Source of the DNA: Clostridium merdae
GTDB taxonomy: Bacteria; Bacillota; Clostridia; Oscillospirales; Acutalibacteraceae
NCBI RefSeq assembly: GCF_900176635.1
Contig: NZ_FXLN01000003.1
Span: 186,001 to 250,000, forward strand
Reading direction: 5' to 3'
DNA: 64,000 nt
Shown here piece after piece: positions 46,248 to 54,935 of this stretch. The first letter of the stretch is position 1. Each line of letters starts with the position of its first letter. The notes below the pieces were generated by a model. That model was not told the DNA's origin, searched no databases, and saw only the letters and a program-made list of their open reading frames with translations. Position numbers and translations under genes: made by a program.

Positions 46248-47036
46248 ATGAACGACTGCGTTCACGCGGCAAATTGCCTTCTTCATCTCTCGAACATATT
46301 CCTCCACATGTGGCACACTGTCTCCTCCATAAATACCGATGATTTTTACTATGGCAGAGCCAACAATCACTCCGTCCGAAATCTCCGCCATCTGTTTTGC
46401 CTGCTCTGGGGTCGAAATGCCAAAGCCCACCGCTACGGGGGTATCTGTCACTTCTCGAACCAATGCAGCTATCTCTTGTACTTCAGTGGAGAATTCTGAT
46501 CGTACTCCGGTAACCCCTAAGGAAGACACACAATACAAAAATCCTTGAGCCTGCTGTGCAATTTGTTTTACCCTGCTATGAGAGGTTGGGGAAACGAGAG
46601 ATACAAAGTCGATGCCGTACTGTTTGCAAACGGGCTCGAATTCTTCTTTTTCTTCAAAGGGTACATCTGGCAGAATTAGGCCATCCATCCCAATTTCAGC
46701 GGCAGTTTTGAGAAACCTCTCCGTTCCATAAGAGAACACCACATTTGCATAGGTCATAAACACCAGTGGAACGGTTACCTTTTTTCTCACACGACGTACC
46801 ATCTCAAAAACGAGGTCTGTCGTAACACCGTTTTTTAAGGCACGCAAATTTGCCGCTTGAATCACAGGTCCTTCTGCTGTGGGGTCTGAAAATGGAATCC
46901 CCAGTTCAATCACATCTGCTCCCGCATTCGCAATGGATTCAATCAGCCGCTCCGTCGTTTCTAAGTCCGGGTCTCCACAAGTTAGAAAGGCAACAAATGC
47001 CTTTCCGTTTGAAAAAGCTTGTTTTAGTCGATTCAT
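46245..47036 (-). CDS. trpA: Tryptophan synthase alpha subunit
   Basis: TrpA cleaves indole-3-glycerol phosphate to indole and glyceraldehyde-3-phosphate. The 263 residues include the catalytic Glu and Asp in IELGIPFSDPTAEGP (about residues 45-60), VFMTYANVVFSYG, and the phosphate-binding GFGISTPEQ and VIVGSAIVK. It overlaps trpB by four bases. Last gene of the trp operon; its stop lies next to the shared terminator. Confidence 0.97.
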   Translation of the reverse strand: MNRLKQAFSNGKAFVAFLTCGDPDLETTERLIESIANAGADVIELGIPFSDPTAEGPVIQAANLRALKNGVTTDLVFEMVRRVRKKVTVPLVFMTYANVVFSYGTERFLKTAAEIGMDGLILPDVPFEEKEEFEPVCKQYGIDFVSLVSPTSHSRVKQIAQQAQGFLYCVSSLGVTGVRSEFSTEVQEIAALVREVTDTPVAVGFGISTPEQAKQMAEISDGVIVGSAIVKIIGIYGGDSVPHVEEYVREMKKAICRVNAVVH

Positions 47037-48217
47037 TCGTATAAATCCTCCCCTCTGTACCGCGCAATGGCGGCGCAGTCCTTGTCGCCGCGACCAGAAA
47101 GATTCACAACGATAATTTGATGATTCTGCATGGTTGGCGCAAGCTTTAAGGCATAAGCGATGGCATGCGCGCTCTCAATCGCAGGGATGATTCCCTCTGT
47201 TCGAGAGAGGAATTCAAACGCGTTTACCGCCTCATCATCCATAATAGCCACATATTCCGCACGGCCAATATCGTAAAGATTTGCATGCTCCGGCCCCACC
47301 CCTGGATAATCTAGCCCAGCGGAAATGGAATACACCGGTGCAATCTGCCCGTATTCATCCTGGCAAAAATACGATTTCATACCGTGAAAAATCCCCAGTT
47401 TTCCCGTTGTAATGGTTGCGGCTGTTTCAAATGAATCGATGCCGCGTCCGGCTGCCTCACAACCAATCAGCCGCACAGAAGGCTCCTCTATAAAGTGATA
47501 AAATGCACCAATTGCATTAGAGCCGCCGCCGACACATGCCAGAACCGCATCCGGCAATCGCCCCTCTTTTTGCATCATCTGCTCTTTGATTTCCTTTGAA
47601 ATTACCGCCTGAAAATCACGCACGATGGTTGGGAACGGGTGAGGTCCCATTACAGAGCCAAGAACATAGTGGGTGTCGGCAATCCGAGTGGTCCATTCCC
47701 GCATTGTCTCTGAAACGGCGTCCTTTAGTGTGGCCGTGCCGCTTGTAACCGGGTGAACCTTTGCCCCAAGCAGCCGCATTTTGTACACATTAAGTGCCTG
47801 CCTCTTTGTGTCTTCCTCACCCATGAATATTTCGCACTCCATGCCCATCAAAGCGGCGGCGGTTGCGGTAGCTACCCCGTGCTGCCCCGCTCCGGTTTCG
47901 GCAATTACACGTGTTTTCCCCATTTTCTTTGCCAGCAGTACCTGCCCGAGAACGTTGTTAATTTTGTGCGCTCCGGTGTGGTTTAAATCCTCTCGCTTGA
48001 GGTATATTTTTGCCCCACCAAGGTGCTTCGTCATATTCTCTGCGTAGTAGAGTAATGACGGTCGTCCTGCATAATTGTTCAATAGCTCTGTCAGCTCTTT
48101 GTTAAACTGCGGGTCCTCTTTATACTGTTGATACGCCTGCTCCAATTCGATGACAGCCGTCATCAGCGTTTCTGGAATGTACTGGCCGCCATGAACACCA
48201 AATCTTCCTTTTGCCAT
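47033..48217 (-). CDS. trpB: Tryptophan synthase beta subunit
   Basis: TrpB is a PLP enzyme joining indole and serine into tryptophan. The 394-aa form contains the PLP lysine in HTGAHKINNVLGQ (about residue 87) and the phosphate-binding GGGSNAIG. The open frame reaches 48442 but only by running through trpF. ATG at 48217 has AAAGGAG eight bases upstream and gives MAKGRFGVHGGQY, the usual start. Confidence 0.97.
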   Translation of the reverse strand: MAKGRFGVHGGQYIPETLMTAVIELEQAYQQYKEDPQFNKELTELLNNYAGRPSLLYYAENMTKHLGGAKIYLKREDLNHTGAHKINNVLGQVLLAKKMGKTRVIAETGAGQHGVATATAAALMGMECEIFMGEEDTKRQALNVYKMRLLGAKVHPVTSGTATLKDAVSETMREWTTRIADTHYVLGSVMGPHPFPTIVRDFQAVISKEIKEQMMQKEGRLPDAVLACVGGGSNAIGAFYHFIEEPSVRLIGCEAAGRGIDSFETAATITTGKLGIFHGMKSYFCQDEYGQIAPVYSISAGLDYPGVGPEHANLYDIGRAEYVAIMDDEAVNAFEFLSRTEGIIPAIESAHAIAYALKLAPTMQNHQIIVVNLSGRGDKDCAAIARYRGEDLYE

Positions 48218-48222
48218 GTGAA

Positions 48223-48858
48223 TCACTCCTTTGTTTGGTTTGCCCAGTGGAATTCTTCTGCTTCTCGTGCCGCGGTAACGGCGGCAATGATTTTTTCCCG
48301 GTCTTTCTGTTTTTCCGTTTCTACTCCGGAACTGATGTCTACCATAAAAGGGGCAAAGCGGGCAATCGCCTGCGGAATGTTCTGTAATGTTAAGCCGCCT
48401 GCCAGCACAAAGGGGCGAGTCATGCCTGTAATCAGCGACCAATCAAACGCTTCTCCCGTTCCATAGCCATTGTCGAGCAGTATAAGGTCTGCTGTGCTTT
48501 TTTCTGCCTTGCGAAGGTCTTCTACGGCTCGCACTCGGAATGCCTGCCAGATTGGCACTCCGGGAATACGCAATTTTAACTGGTTGATATACTCCGCGCT
48601 TTCGCCGCCATGCAACTGTACGATTTGAATTACTCCCTTATGGCAAAGTGTTGCGATTTGCTCCTGCTCAGCATTTACAAACACCCCTACCACCGATATG
48701 GAGGGATGAATTTTTTTACGGAGAACCTCCGCCTGTTGCACAGTCACATTGCGGTGGCTTTTTTCATAGAACACAAACCCCGCATAATCTGGCATTGCTT
48801 CATTGATAAAGTCAGCATCGCACAGGCGGTATATCCCGCAGATTTTTATCTTAGTCAT
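48223..48858 (-). CDS. trpF: Phosphoribosylanthranilate isomerase
   Basis: TrpF converts phosphoribosylanthranilate to CdRP by an Amadori rearrangement. The 211-aa TIM barrel shows KICGIYRLCDADFIN with the catalytic Cys, GVFVNAEQEQI, IVQLHGGE and the C-terminal FMVDISSGVETE. It overlaps trpC by four bases (ATGA) and is followed by trpB five bases later. Confidence 0.95.
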   Translation of the reverse strand: MTKIKICGIYRLCDADFINEAMPDYAGFVFYEKSHRNVTVQQAEVLRKKIHPSISVVGVFVNAEQEQIATLCHKGVIQIVQLHGGESAEYINQLKLRIPGVPIWQAFRVRAVEDLRKAEKSTADLILLDNGYGTGEAFDWSLITGMTRPFVLAGGLTLQNIPQAIARFAPFMVDISSGVETEKQKDREKIIAAVTAAREAEEFHWANQTKE

Positions 48859-49634
48859 AATGCGGCCCTCCGAAATTCCTCCAGCAATGCACTCCGATTT
48901 GCTGCTTTCATCAGTGCCTCCCCTACCAAAACTGCATCGGCTCCTGCTGCTTTCAGGCAGGCAATGTCCTTAGTTCCCGAGACACCCGATTCTGCAACAA
49001 ATAGAACATTTGCAGGGATTTTTTCCCGTAGTCGAGCGGCATTCTCAAAATTGACGGTAAAGTCTTTGAGGTTACGGTTATTTACTCCAATCATCTGTGC
49101 ACCAGCCTGCACCGCAGACTCAATTTCAGCTTCATCGTGCGCTTCCACCAAGGCAGATAGTCCTAATGCATCGCAAATCTCAAGGTAATGTGCAATGGTT
49201 CTGGTATCAAGCAAAGCACAAATGAGAAGCACAGCGTCCGCTCCCAGCATCTTAGATTCATAAAGCTGGTATTCGTCTACTGTAAAATCCTTACGAAGCA
49301 TAGGAGTAGAAACCACTTCCCGAATGGTACGAAAAATTTCATCCGACCCCATAAACCACTTTGGCTCCGTCAAGCAAGAAATACAATCTGCCCCAGCAGA
49401 CTGATATTCCTTTGCGATAGAAAGATATGGAAAGTCTTCTGACAAAACACCCTTAGATGGCGACGCTTTTTTCACCTCACATATAAAGGACATTTCTTTT
49501 GTTTGTAAAGCCTGCTTAAATCGCTGTTTCTTTGGCAATTGAAGTGCAGCATCACGCAGCTTTTCCAAAGGGAATAGTTCTTTTGCAGTTGCCACGCGCT
49601 GAATGGCATACGCCGCAATTTCATCCAGTATCAT
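48855..49634 (-). CDS. trpC: Indole-3-glycerol-phosphate synthase
   Basis: TrpC closes the indole ring from CdRP. The 259-aa protein has FICEVKKASPSKGVL with the catalytic lysine, DCISCLTEPKWFMGS, LRKDFTVDEYQLYES with a second active-site lysine, and IGVNNRNLKDF. ATG follows GAGGCGG and overlaps the trpD stop. Confidence 0.96.
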   Translation of the reverse strand: MILDEIAAYAIQRVATAKELFPLEKLRDAALQLPKKQRFKQALQTKEMSFICEVKKASPSKGVLSEDFPYLSIAKEYQSAGADCISCLTEPKWFMGSDEIFRTIREVVSTPMLRKDFTVDEYQLYESKMLGADAVLLICALLDTRTIAHYLEICDALGLSALVEAHDEAEIESAVQAGAQMIGVNNRNLKDFTVNFENAARLREKIPANVLFVAESGVSGTKDIACLKAAGADAVLVGEALMKAANRSALLEEFRRAAL

Positions 49635-50656
49635 GACGCCGCCTCTTCTTTCCGGTTGGACTCCCGTATGAATTCTTGCAGTTTTTCCATCGCTTTGCCG
49701 CTGTCAATCAGCTTTCCGGCTAGATGAACACCATCTGCTAAAGAATCTGACTTTCCCGCTACATACAGCCCGGCTCCCGCATTGAGCAGCACCGCATCTC
49801 GCTTCGCACCTGTTATACCATTTAGAATATCAAGCGTTATTTCTGCATTCTCCTGCGGGGTTCCGCCAACCAATTCCGATTTATCGCAGGCAGTCAGGCC
49901 AAAATCCTGCGGGCGAACAACATAGGTTTTAAAGCAGTCGTCCTGAAATTCGCATACGGTGGTTGGCGATGAAAGCGAGATTTCATCGAGCTTATCCTGC
50001 CCGTAAACTACCATGCCTCGCCTTACTCCCAAATTGCTTAGAACATGAGCAAGCGGCTCTACCATTTTTTCATCATATACTCCAAGCACCTGCAAATTGG
50101 CGTGTGCGGGGTTCGTCAGCGGACCTAAAATATTAAAAATCGTGCGAATCCCCAGCTCTTTTCGTACAGGGCCAACGTACTTCATCGAGGAATGATAAGC
50201 CTGCGCGAAGAAAAAGCAAATACCCACATTTTGAAGCAGAGACACACAATCTTCCGGCGAAAGATTAATGTTCACCCCCAGTGCCTCAAGGCAGTCTGCC
50301 GCACCGCTGCGGGAGGAGGCCGCACGGTTACCGTGCTTTGCCACCCGAACTCCACCTGCCGCAATCACGATGGATGAGGTAGTGGAGATATTGAAGGAAT
50401 TCGAGCCGTCCCCACCCGTTCCAACAATCTCGAGTAAATCCTCTTTGTAGTTTACCGGCAGAGCATGCGCACGCATCCCAGCGGCACAGGCGGTAATTTC
50501 TTCTATGGTTTCCCCCTTGGCAGAGAGTGCCGCAAGGAACGCAGCGGTTTGTACCGGCGATGTACCGCCGCTCATGATTTCGTTCATAACAGCCATTGCC
50601 TCGTCGTAGGTTAAATCGTTACGGTCAATCAGTTTTGAGGTTGCTTCTTTAATCAT
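49631..50656 (-). CDS. trpD: Anthranilate phosphoribosyltransferase
   Basis: TrpD transfers the phosphoribosyl group of PRPP to anthranilate. The 341-aa protein has the PRPP motif VGTGGDGSNSFNIST (about residue 75) and KHGNRAASSRSGAADCLE. A GTG at 50674 opens the frame but overlaps the AAAGGAG site itself; ATG at 50656 lies eight bases after that site. It follows trpG by 14 bases. Not fused to trpG. Confidence 0.96.
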   Translation of the reverse strand: MIKEATSKLIDRNDLTYDEAMAVMNEIMSGGTSPVQTAAFLAALSAKGETIEEITACAAGMRAHALPVNYKEDLLEIVGTGGDGSNSFNISTTSSIVIAAGGVRVAKHGNRAASSRSGAADCLEALGVNINLSPEDCVSLLQNVGICFFFAQAYHSSMKYVGPVRKELGIRTIFNILGPLTNPAHANLQVLGVYDEKMVEPLAHVLSNLGVRRGMVVYGQDKLDEISLSSPTTVCEFQDDCFKTYVVRPQDFGLTACDKSELVGGTPQENAEITLDILNGITGAKRDAVLLNAGAGLYVAGKSDSLADGVHLAGKLIDSGKAMEKLQEFIRESNRKEEAAS

Positions 50657-50670
50657 GGCGAACGCTCCTT

Positions 50671-51237
50671 TCACAACGCAAGAAAATTTCGAATCATTTG
50701 CATTCCGTTTTCGGTTAGGATAGATTCGGGGTGAAACTGCACCCCATAAATGGGGAACTCAGTGTGCATAACTGCCATAATTTCGCCGTCCTCTGTTTGG
50801 GCAGTCACCGTAAGGCAATCCGGCATAGTATCCGCAACGGCGGCGAGAGAATGGTAGCGGGCGGCGTTTAGCTGTTTTGGGAGCCCCGTAAACAGCGGGC
50901 AGTCCTCCTCCAACGTAATAACGGATTGCTTACCGTGCATTAACTGCTTTGCATGAGCGATGGTAGCACCGTATGCCTCGCAGATTGCCTGATGCCCCAA
51001 GCACACACCAAGCAGCGGAATCGATTGCCCCAGCTCTTTTGCGGCTCTTATACAAATCCCTGCATCTGCTGGGTAACCCGGGCCGGGTGAAAGGATAATA
51101 TGCGAGGGAGCAAGCCCCTTTACCTGCTCTACCGTCAGTTCATCATTGCGCACAACACGAACATCGGGTTGATTGGTACCAACAAACTGATACAGGTTAT
51201 ACGAAAAGCTGTCGTAGTTATCAATCAGCAGAATCAT
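50671..51237 (-). CDS. trpG: Anthranilate synthase glutamine amidotransferase component
   Basis: TrpG supplies ammonia from glutamine to TrpE. The 188-aa class-I amidotransferase shows the oxyanion motif SPGPGYP, the nucleophile in LLGVCLGHQAI (about residue 79) and the His-Glu pair in VQFHPES. It could also serve para-aminobenzoate synthesis, as PabA/TrpG often do. The start lies inside the 3' end of trpE (17-base overlap) behind AGGGGGG. Confidence 0.95.
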   Translation of the reverse strand: MILLIDNYDSFSYNLYQFVGTNQPDVRVVRNDELTVEQVKGLAPSHIILSPGPGYPADAGICIRAAKELGQSIPLLGVCLGHQAICEAYGATIAHAKQLMHGKQSVITLEEDCPLFTGLPKQLNAARYHSLAAVADTMPDCLTVTAQTEDGEIMAVMHTEFPIYGVQFHPESILTENGMQMIRNFLAL

Positions 51238-52708
51238 TGTTCAGCCCCCCCTGCGCAACTTCTAATGCTCGAATTACGGCTTTGGCCTTTTGAATACATT
51301 CTCGGTACTCGTTTTCCGGCACACTGTCTGCCACAATTCCCGCACCCGAACGAACAAACACCTTGCCATTCTTTTTGTAAGCGATACGAATGGCAATGCA
51401 GGTGTCTAAATTTCCGGTAAAATCCATGTACCCAATGGCACCGCCGTAAATGCCGCGCTTGTTGTTTTCCAACTCATTAATAATCTGGCAGGCACGAATT
51501 TTTGGGGCACCCGAAAGTGTACCCGCAGGCAGAATCGCATCAATTGCATCCGCCGCGTCGCAGTCTTCTCGCAAGGTACCCCGAACAGTGGAACCAATGT
51601 GCATTACGTGGGAAAAGCGTTCAATTTGCATATACTGCTCTACCTGTACACTGCCAAACTCACTGATTCTGCCAATGTCGTTACGACCCAAATCCACCAG
51701 CATATTGTGCTCGGCACATTCCTTTTCGTCGGCTAAAAGCTCTTGTTCCAACCGTTTGTCTTCCGCCGCCGTTTTACCGCGAGGGCGGGTACCTGCTAGC
51801 GGAAACGTGTGCAGAACACCGTTCTGCAGGCGAACCAGCGTTTCGGGTGAGGCACCGGCAATCTCCATATCGTCGCTCGACAAATAAAACATATAGGGTG
51901 ATGGATTTGTAGTACGCAGTACACGGTAGGTATCCAGCAGACTTCCCTCAAATCTTGCTTCCAGTCGGTTAGAGAGCACCACTTGAAAAATATCTCCCTC
52001 GAGAATGTGTTCCTTCGCCCGCTGTACCATCGCGCAATATTGCGTTTCATCAAAAAGAGCGTGTACCGGGGAGGTCATCTTTCCCGCTTCTTCCTGCTTT
52101 GCCTCTCCATTTACAAGCAGCTCCCGCAGTTTTTTGAGCTCCATTTCTGCACGGTGGTATTCGGTCTCAAGTTGATCACACCGTGCGTTTACAATCAGAA
52201 TTACCTTTTGGCGGTAATGGTCAAAGGCAATTACTTTATCGAACAGCATCAAATCCAAATCTCGAAAGTCCTCATCGTTATTTGCATCTAAAACTAGGGA
52301 TGGTTCTGCATATTTGATGTAGTCATAGGAAAAATAACCCACAAGTCCGCCGGTAAAGGGAGGCAGGTTTTCCATACGCGGACTGCGGTTGTCTGCCAGC
52401 ACTTGGCGAATTACTTCTTTGGGGTGCTTTGTTTGTACCGTAATGGAGGAACCGGCACGCAGGGTGAGAACTCCGTCGGTACAGGTTAGCTTTAGGGCGG
52501 GGTCGAACCCAAGAAAGCTGTACCTCCCCCACACTTGGCTGTTTTCTACGGATTCCAGCAAGCAGCAATGTCTGCTCACATTTTTGAGCTTTCGCAGTGC
52601 CTCAATGGGGGTAAGGCAGTCGGCATACAGCTCACAGTGAATCGGAATGACTTGGTATTTGCCAGACTGTGCCATGTTCTTCGCTTCTGAAAACGCTGGA
52701 TTTGCCAT
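51221..52708 (-). CDS. trpE: Anthranilate synthase component I
   Basis: TrpE makes anthranilate from chorismate. The 495-aa protein has an N-terminal regulatory half with FVGYFSYDYIKY-like features (GGLVGYFSYDYIKYAEP) and a catalytic half with FPLAGTRPRGKT, LVDLGRNDIGRISEFGSV and GTLSGAPKIRACQII. The ATG at 52708 follows AAAGG; an ATG 33 bases in is a weaker alternative. First gene of the trpEGDCFBA operon, behind a T-box. Confidence 0.96.
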   Translation of the reverse strand: MANPAFSEAKNMAQSGKYQVIPIHCELYADCLTPIEALRKLKNVSRHCCLLESVENSQVWGRYSFLGFDPALKLTCTDGVLTLRAGSSITVQTKHPKEVIRQVLADNRSPRMENLPPFTGGLVGYFSYDYIKYAEPSLVLDANNDEDFRDLDLMLFDKVIAFDHYRQKVILIVNARCDQLETEYHRAEMELKKLRELLVNGEAKQEEAGKMTSPVHALFDETQYCAMVQRAKEHILEGDIFQVVLSNRLEARFEGSLLDTYRVLRTTNPSPYMFYLSSDDMEIAGASPETLVRLQNGVLHTFPLAGTRPRGKTAAEDKRLEQELLADEKECAEHNMLVDLGRNDIGRISEFGSVQVEQYMQIERFSHVMHIGSTVRGTLREDCDAADAIDAILPAGTLSGAPKIRACQIINELENNKRGIYGGAIGYMDFTGNLDTCIAIRIAYKKNGKVFVRSGAGIVADSVPENEYRECIQKAKAVIRALEVAQGGLNNDSAD

Positions 52709-52738
52709 ACTTCATCAACCTTTCTTTTGCCAGAAGAC

Positions 52739-53013
52739 GACAAAAAAGCCCGCCCCTGACAAAGTAAAATTTGTCAAGGACGAGCTGAAGGCTCGCGGTG
52801 CCACCCTGATTCACGGTATAACAACCGTGCTCTTAGCGAGATACTAACATATCCCCGGCAACTCACGCATGCCTACGCGTCGCAGAATACTCGGGTTTCC
52901 CCTTTGACTGCGCCCTCTGCGGTCCATTTGATGACTTGTTTTCTGCCCGACTCTCAGCACCGCGGGCTCTCTGTAAGAGCATAATCACCGTTATCTCCGC
53001 ATCAACGGTTTCA
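52739..53013 (-). promoter_or_regulatory. T-box riboswitch (tRNA-Trp) controlling the trp operon
   Basis: The invariant T-box AGGGTGGCACCGCG lies at 52794-52807 (minus strand). A terminator stem (TTGACAAA...TTTGTCA, then GGGCGGGC and TTTTTT, 52742-52783) follows it. The long stem-I region starts near 53010, and a TGG in CAAATGGACC (about 52923-52932) is a good candidate specifier for tryptophan. Uncharged tRNA-Trp should bind and allow read-through into trpE. Confidence 0.95.
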
Positions 53014-53029
53014 TTATTTAATTTTCACT

Positions 53030-53058
53030 AAGTTACCACAGAAAAGTTCTGCTGTCAA
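53030..53058 (-). promoter_or_regulatory. Promoter of the trp operon
   Basis: TTGACA, 17 bases, TAACTT on the minus strand, about 20 bases before the T-box leader. Confidence 0.7.
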
Positions 53059-53114
53059 TACTCTGTTTAAAGAAAAACTCGTTTTGTCTTTGGAACACAA
53101 TATTCAAATCGATG

Positions 53115-53459
53115 CTATTTGTTACAATCGTTCTTTTCATCCATACAGGCAATGTATTTTACTCCCCACACACCCACAGCATCCAACACCGGCTGAAAAT
53201 CCCGGCCAAGCTGGCTAAGCGAGTATTCCACCTTGGGCGGTATTTGGTTATATACCGTGCGTTCAATCAACCCGTTTTCCTGCATCATATGCAGTTGCTT
53301 TGTGAGTGTGGCCTGTGTTAGGCGCGGCAGTGCCCGTTGTAGCTCGTTAAAACGCATGGTTTTCATGCTAAGCTGGTATAATATCAAAATCGTCCATTTT
53401 CCGGTTAACAGCTTTTGCACCGTTACATAAGGGCAAATGCCGAATAAATCTTTTTCCAT
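53115..53459 (-). CDS. HxlR-family transcriptional regulator
   Basis: A 114-aa winged-helix protein: CPYVTVQKLLTGKWTILILYQLS, MRFNELQRALPRLTQATLTKQLHMM and VEYSLSQLGRDFQPVL match HxlR/YodB regulators throughout. A Cys near the N-terminus (residue 8) aligns with the redox-sensing Cys of YodB-type members. Divergent from a flavin-binding-fold gene, which it probably represses. GGGAG precedes the ATG. Confidence 0.92.
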   Translation of the reverse strand: MEKDLFGICPYVTVQKLLTGKWTILILYQLSMKTMRFNELQRALPRLTQATLTKQLHMMQENGLIERTVYNQIPPKVEYSLSQLGRDFQPVLDAVGVWGVKYIACMDEKNDCNK

Positions 53460-53494
53460 ACAATACGCTCCCTCAAACCCCTTGAATAAAAAAC

Positions 53495-53566
53495 AGTATC
53501 CTAAAAGATACTAACAATACAAAATGATTGTACTTGAATTATTTTTTGTACTATGTTTAAATAGTA
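53495..53566. promoter_or_regulatory. Paired palindromes in the HxlR/oxidoreductase spacer
   Basis: AGTATC-CTAAAA-GATACT (53495-53512) lies close to the hxlR-side start, and TACTAT-GTTTAA-ATAGTA (53549-53566) close to the divergent gene. Both are perfect inverted repeats with six-base centres and similar half sites (ACTAT/AGTAT). They are likely operators for the HxlR dimer, one per direction. Confidence 0.6.
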
Positions 53567-53606
53567 GCAAGAAAAAGATGATAAGTCAATAAAAGGAGAT
53601 AATTAT

Positions 53607-53999
53607 ATGCTGGAAGTATGCGAGTTTTTAAAGCAGTGCGGAACTTATTATGTAGCCACGATGGATGGTAACCAGCCTCGAGTTCGCCCCTTTGGCACGG
53701 CAGAAATTTTTGAAGGCAAGCTTTACATTCAAACCGGCAAGGTAAAAAATGTGTATCGCCAAATGAAAGATAACCCTCTTATCGAAATTAGCGGAATGGC
53801 CGGCGGGCGTTGGATTCGCCTGCAAGCAACGGCAGTTGAGGATGACCGGATAGAAGCACGGCAGCATATGTTGGACGCTTACCCTTCCTTAGAAAAAATG
53901 TATCGTGCCGATGACGGAAACACCGTTGTTTTTTCCTTGGAAAATGCCACCGCCACCATTTGCTCCTTTACAGATGAGCCGAAAGTCATTCGTTTTTAA
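53607..53999 (+). CDS. Pyridoxamine-5'-phosphate-oxidase-fold (flavin-binding) protein
   Basis: A 130-aa split-barrel protein (TYYVATMDGNQPRVRPFGTAEIFEGKLYI, GRWIRLQATAVEDD) of the PNPOx-like group that binds FMN or F420. Clostridial members of this size are commonly found next to HxlR regulators and may detoxify quinones or nitro compounds; this is inference. AAAGGAG precedes the ATG, and a terminator follows. Confidence 0.85.
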   Translation: MLEVCEFLKQCGTYYVATMDGNQPRVRPFGTAEIFEGKLYIQTGKVKNVYRQMKDNPLIEISGMAGGRWIRLQATAVEDDRIEARQHMLDAYPSLEKMYRADDGNTVVFSLENATATICSFTDEPKVIRF

Positions 54000-54017
54000 T
54001 CCTTCCTTTTATAAAAA

Positions 54018-54048
54018 ACAGCGAGCTGAAAAGCTCGCTGTTTTTTTG
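54018..54048 (+). terminator. Terminator after the PNPOx-fold gene
   Basis: ACAGCGAGCT-GAAA-AGCTCGCTGT perfect stem with GAAA loop and seven T residues. The next 300 bases (54049-54346) show no gene. Confidence 0.93.
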
Positions 54049-54346
54049 TCTTTCTCCGTTTTCGACGGCACATCTAACGTTTTATAGGTACAGTTTTTAT
54101 TTCGAATACTCCATTAAACAGTTAGTGTGATGTGCCTTTTTAAAGATAAGCATCGATTTTCATTCGCAGCCTATTTTGTAGTTGCACTGGGTGTTTGAAA
54201 AAGTCCTTAAAAACAAGACTATTGCTGGTAACAGCTGATACAACGCAATTCTATGGGCAACCTATGTTAAAAATAACGGTGAAAACCACATCATTTTTAC
54301 TAATTTCTTTTCCAACATGGCCCTTTGTTTTCATTCAATTTTTCAC

Positions 54347-54376
54347 TTGACGAATGAGCTTTTTTTGCAATATAAT
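54347..54376 (+). promoter_or_regulatory. Promoter of the MarR-ABC exporter operon
   Basis: TTGACG, 18 bases, TATAAT, followed by symmetrical AT-rich sequence (ATTAATCACATTAAT, about 54409-54423) that could bind the MarR protein encoded next. Confidence 0.7.
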
Positions 54377-54473
54377 GTTGTATGTTAAACAGTTCTATAT
54401 AATACAATTAATCACATTAATTAATGTTCCTTAAAGACATAAAAAAATTAAAAATCGGGAAGGAAACCTACCT

Positions 54474-54935
54474 ATGAATAAAATGAGAGTTGGGCGCGAG
54501 CTGCGCTCGCTAAACAACTTGATACGGCGGTATATTGAATTTTCTGCACCCCGCAATGAAATTGATACCGTTACCGGGAACAACGGCTGGATTATCGGTT
54601 TTATTGCGGAGCGCTCCAAACAACAGGAGGTTTACCAAAGGGACATTGAAGAATACTTTACGATTACGCGATCTACCGCTTCCCGTGTGCTGAGCCTCAT
54701 GGAACAAAAAGGGCTGATAGAGCGGCACCCCGTAGCACAGGATGCACGGCTTAAAAAAATAATACTCACCCAAAAGGCAATGGATATTCGGCAAATGAGG
54801 CTGGAAGACGCTAGAAAGATGGAAGCCACACTCATTCAGGGCTTTAATGAAGATGAAATAGAGACCCTACTTTCTTACATTGAACGAATGAAAACCAACT
54901 TAACCAATACGCAGGAGGAGCATAATAACCCATGA
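54474..54935 (+). CDS. MarR-family transcriptional regulator
   Basis: A 153-aa winged-helix protein: IEEYFTITRSTASRVLSLMEQKGLIERHPVAQDARLKKIILT contains the recognition helix and wing of MarR proteins. It overlaps the next gene by four bases, so it is made with the exporter and probably represses its own operon until an inducer binds. Confidence 0.9.
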   Translation: MNKMRVGRELRSLNNLIRRYIEFSAPRNEIDTVTGNNGWIIGFIAERSKQQEVYQRDIEEYFTITRSTASRVLSLMEQKGLIERHPVAQDARLKKIILTQKAMDIRQMRLEDARKMEATLIQGFNEDEIETLLSYIERMKTNLTNTQEEHNNP

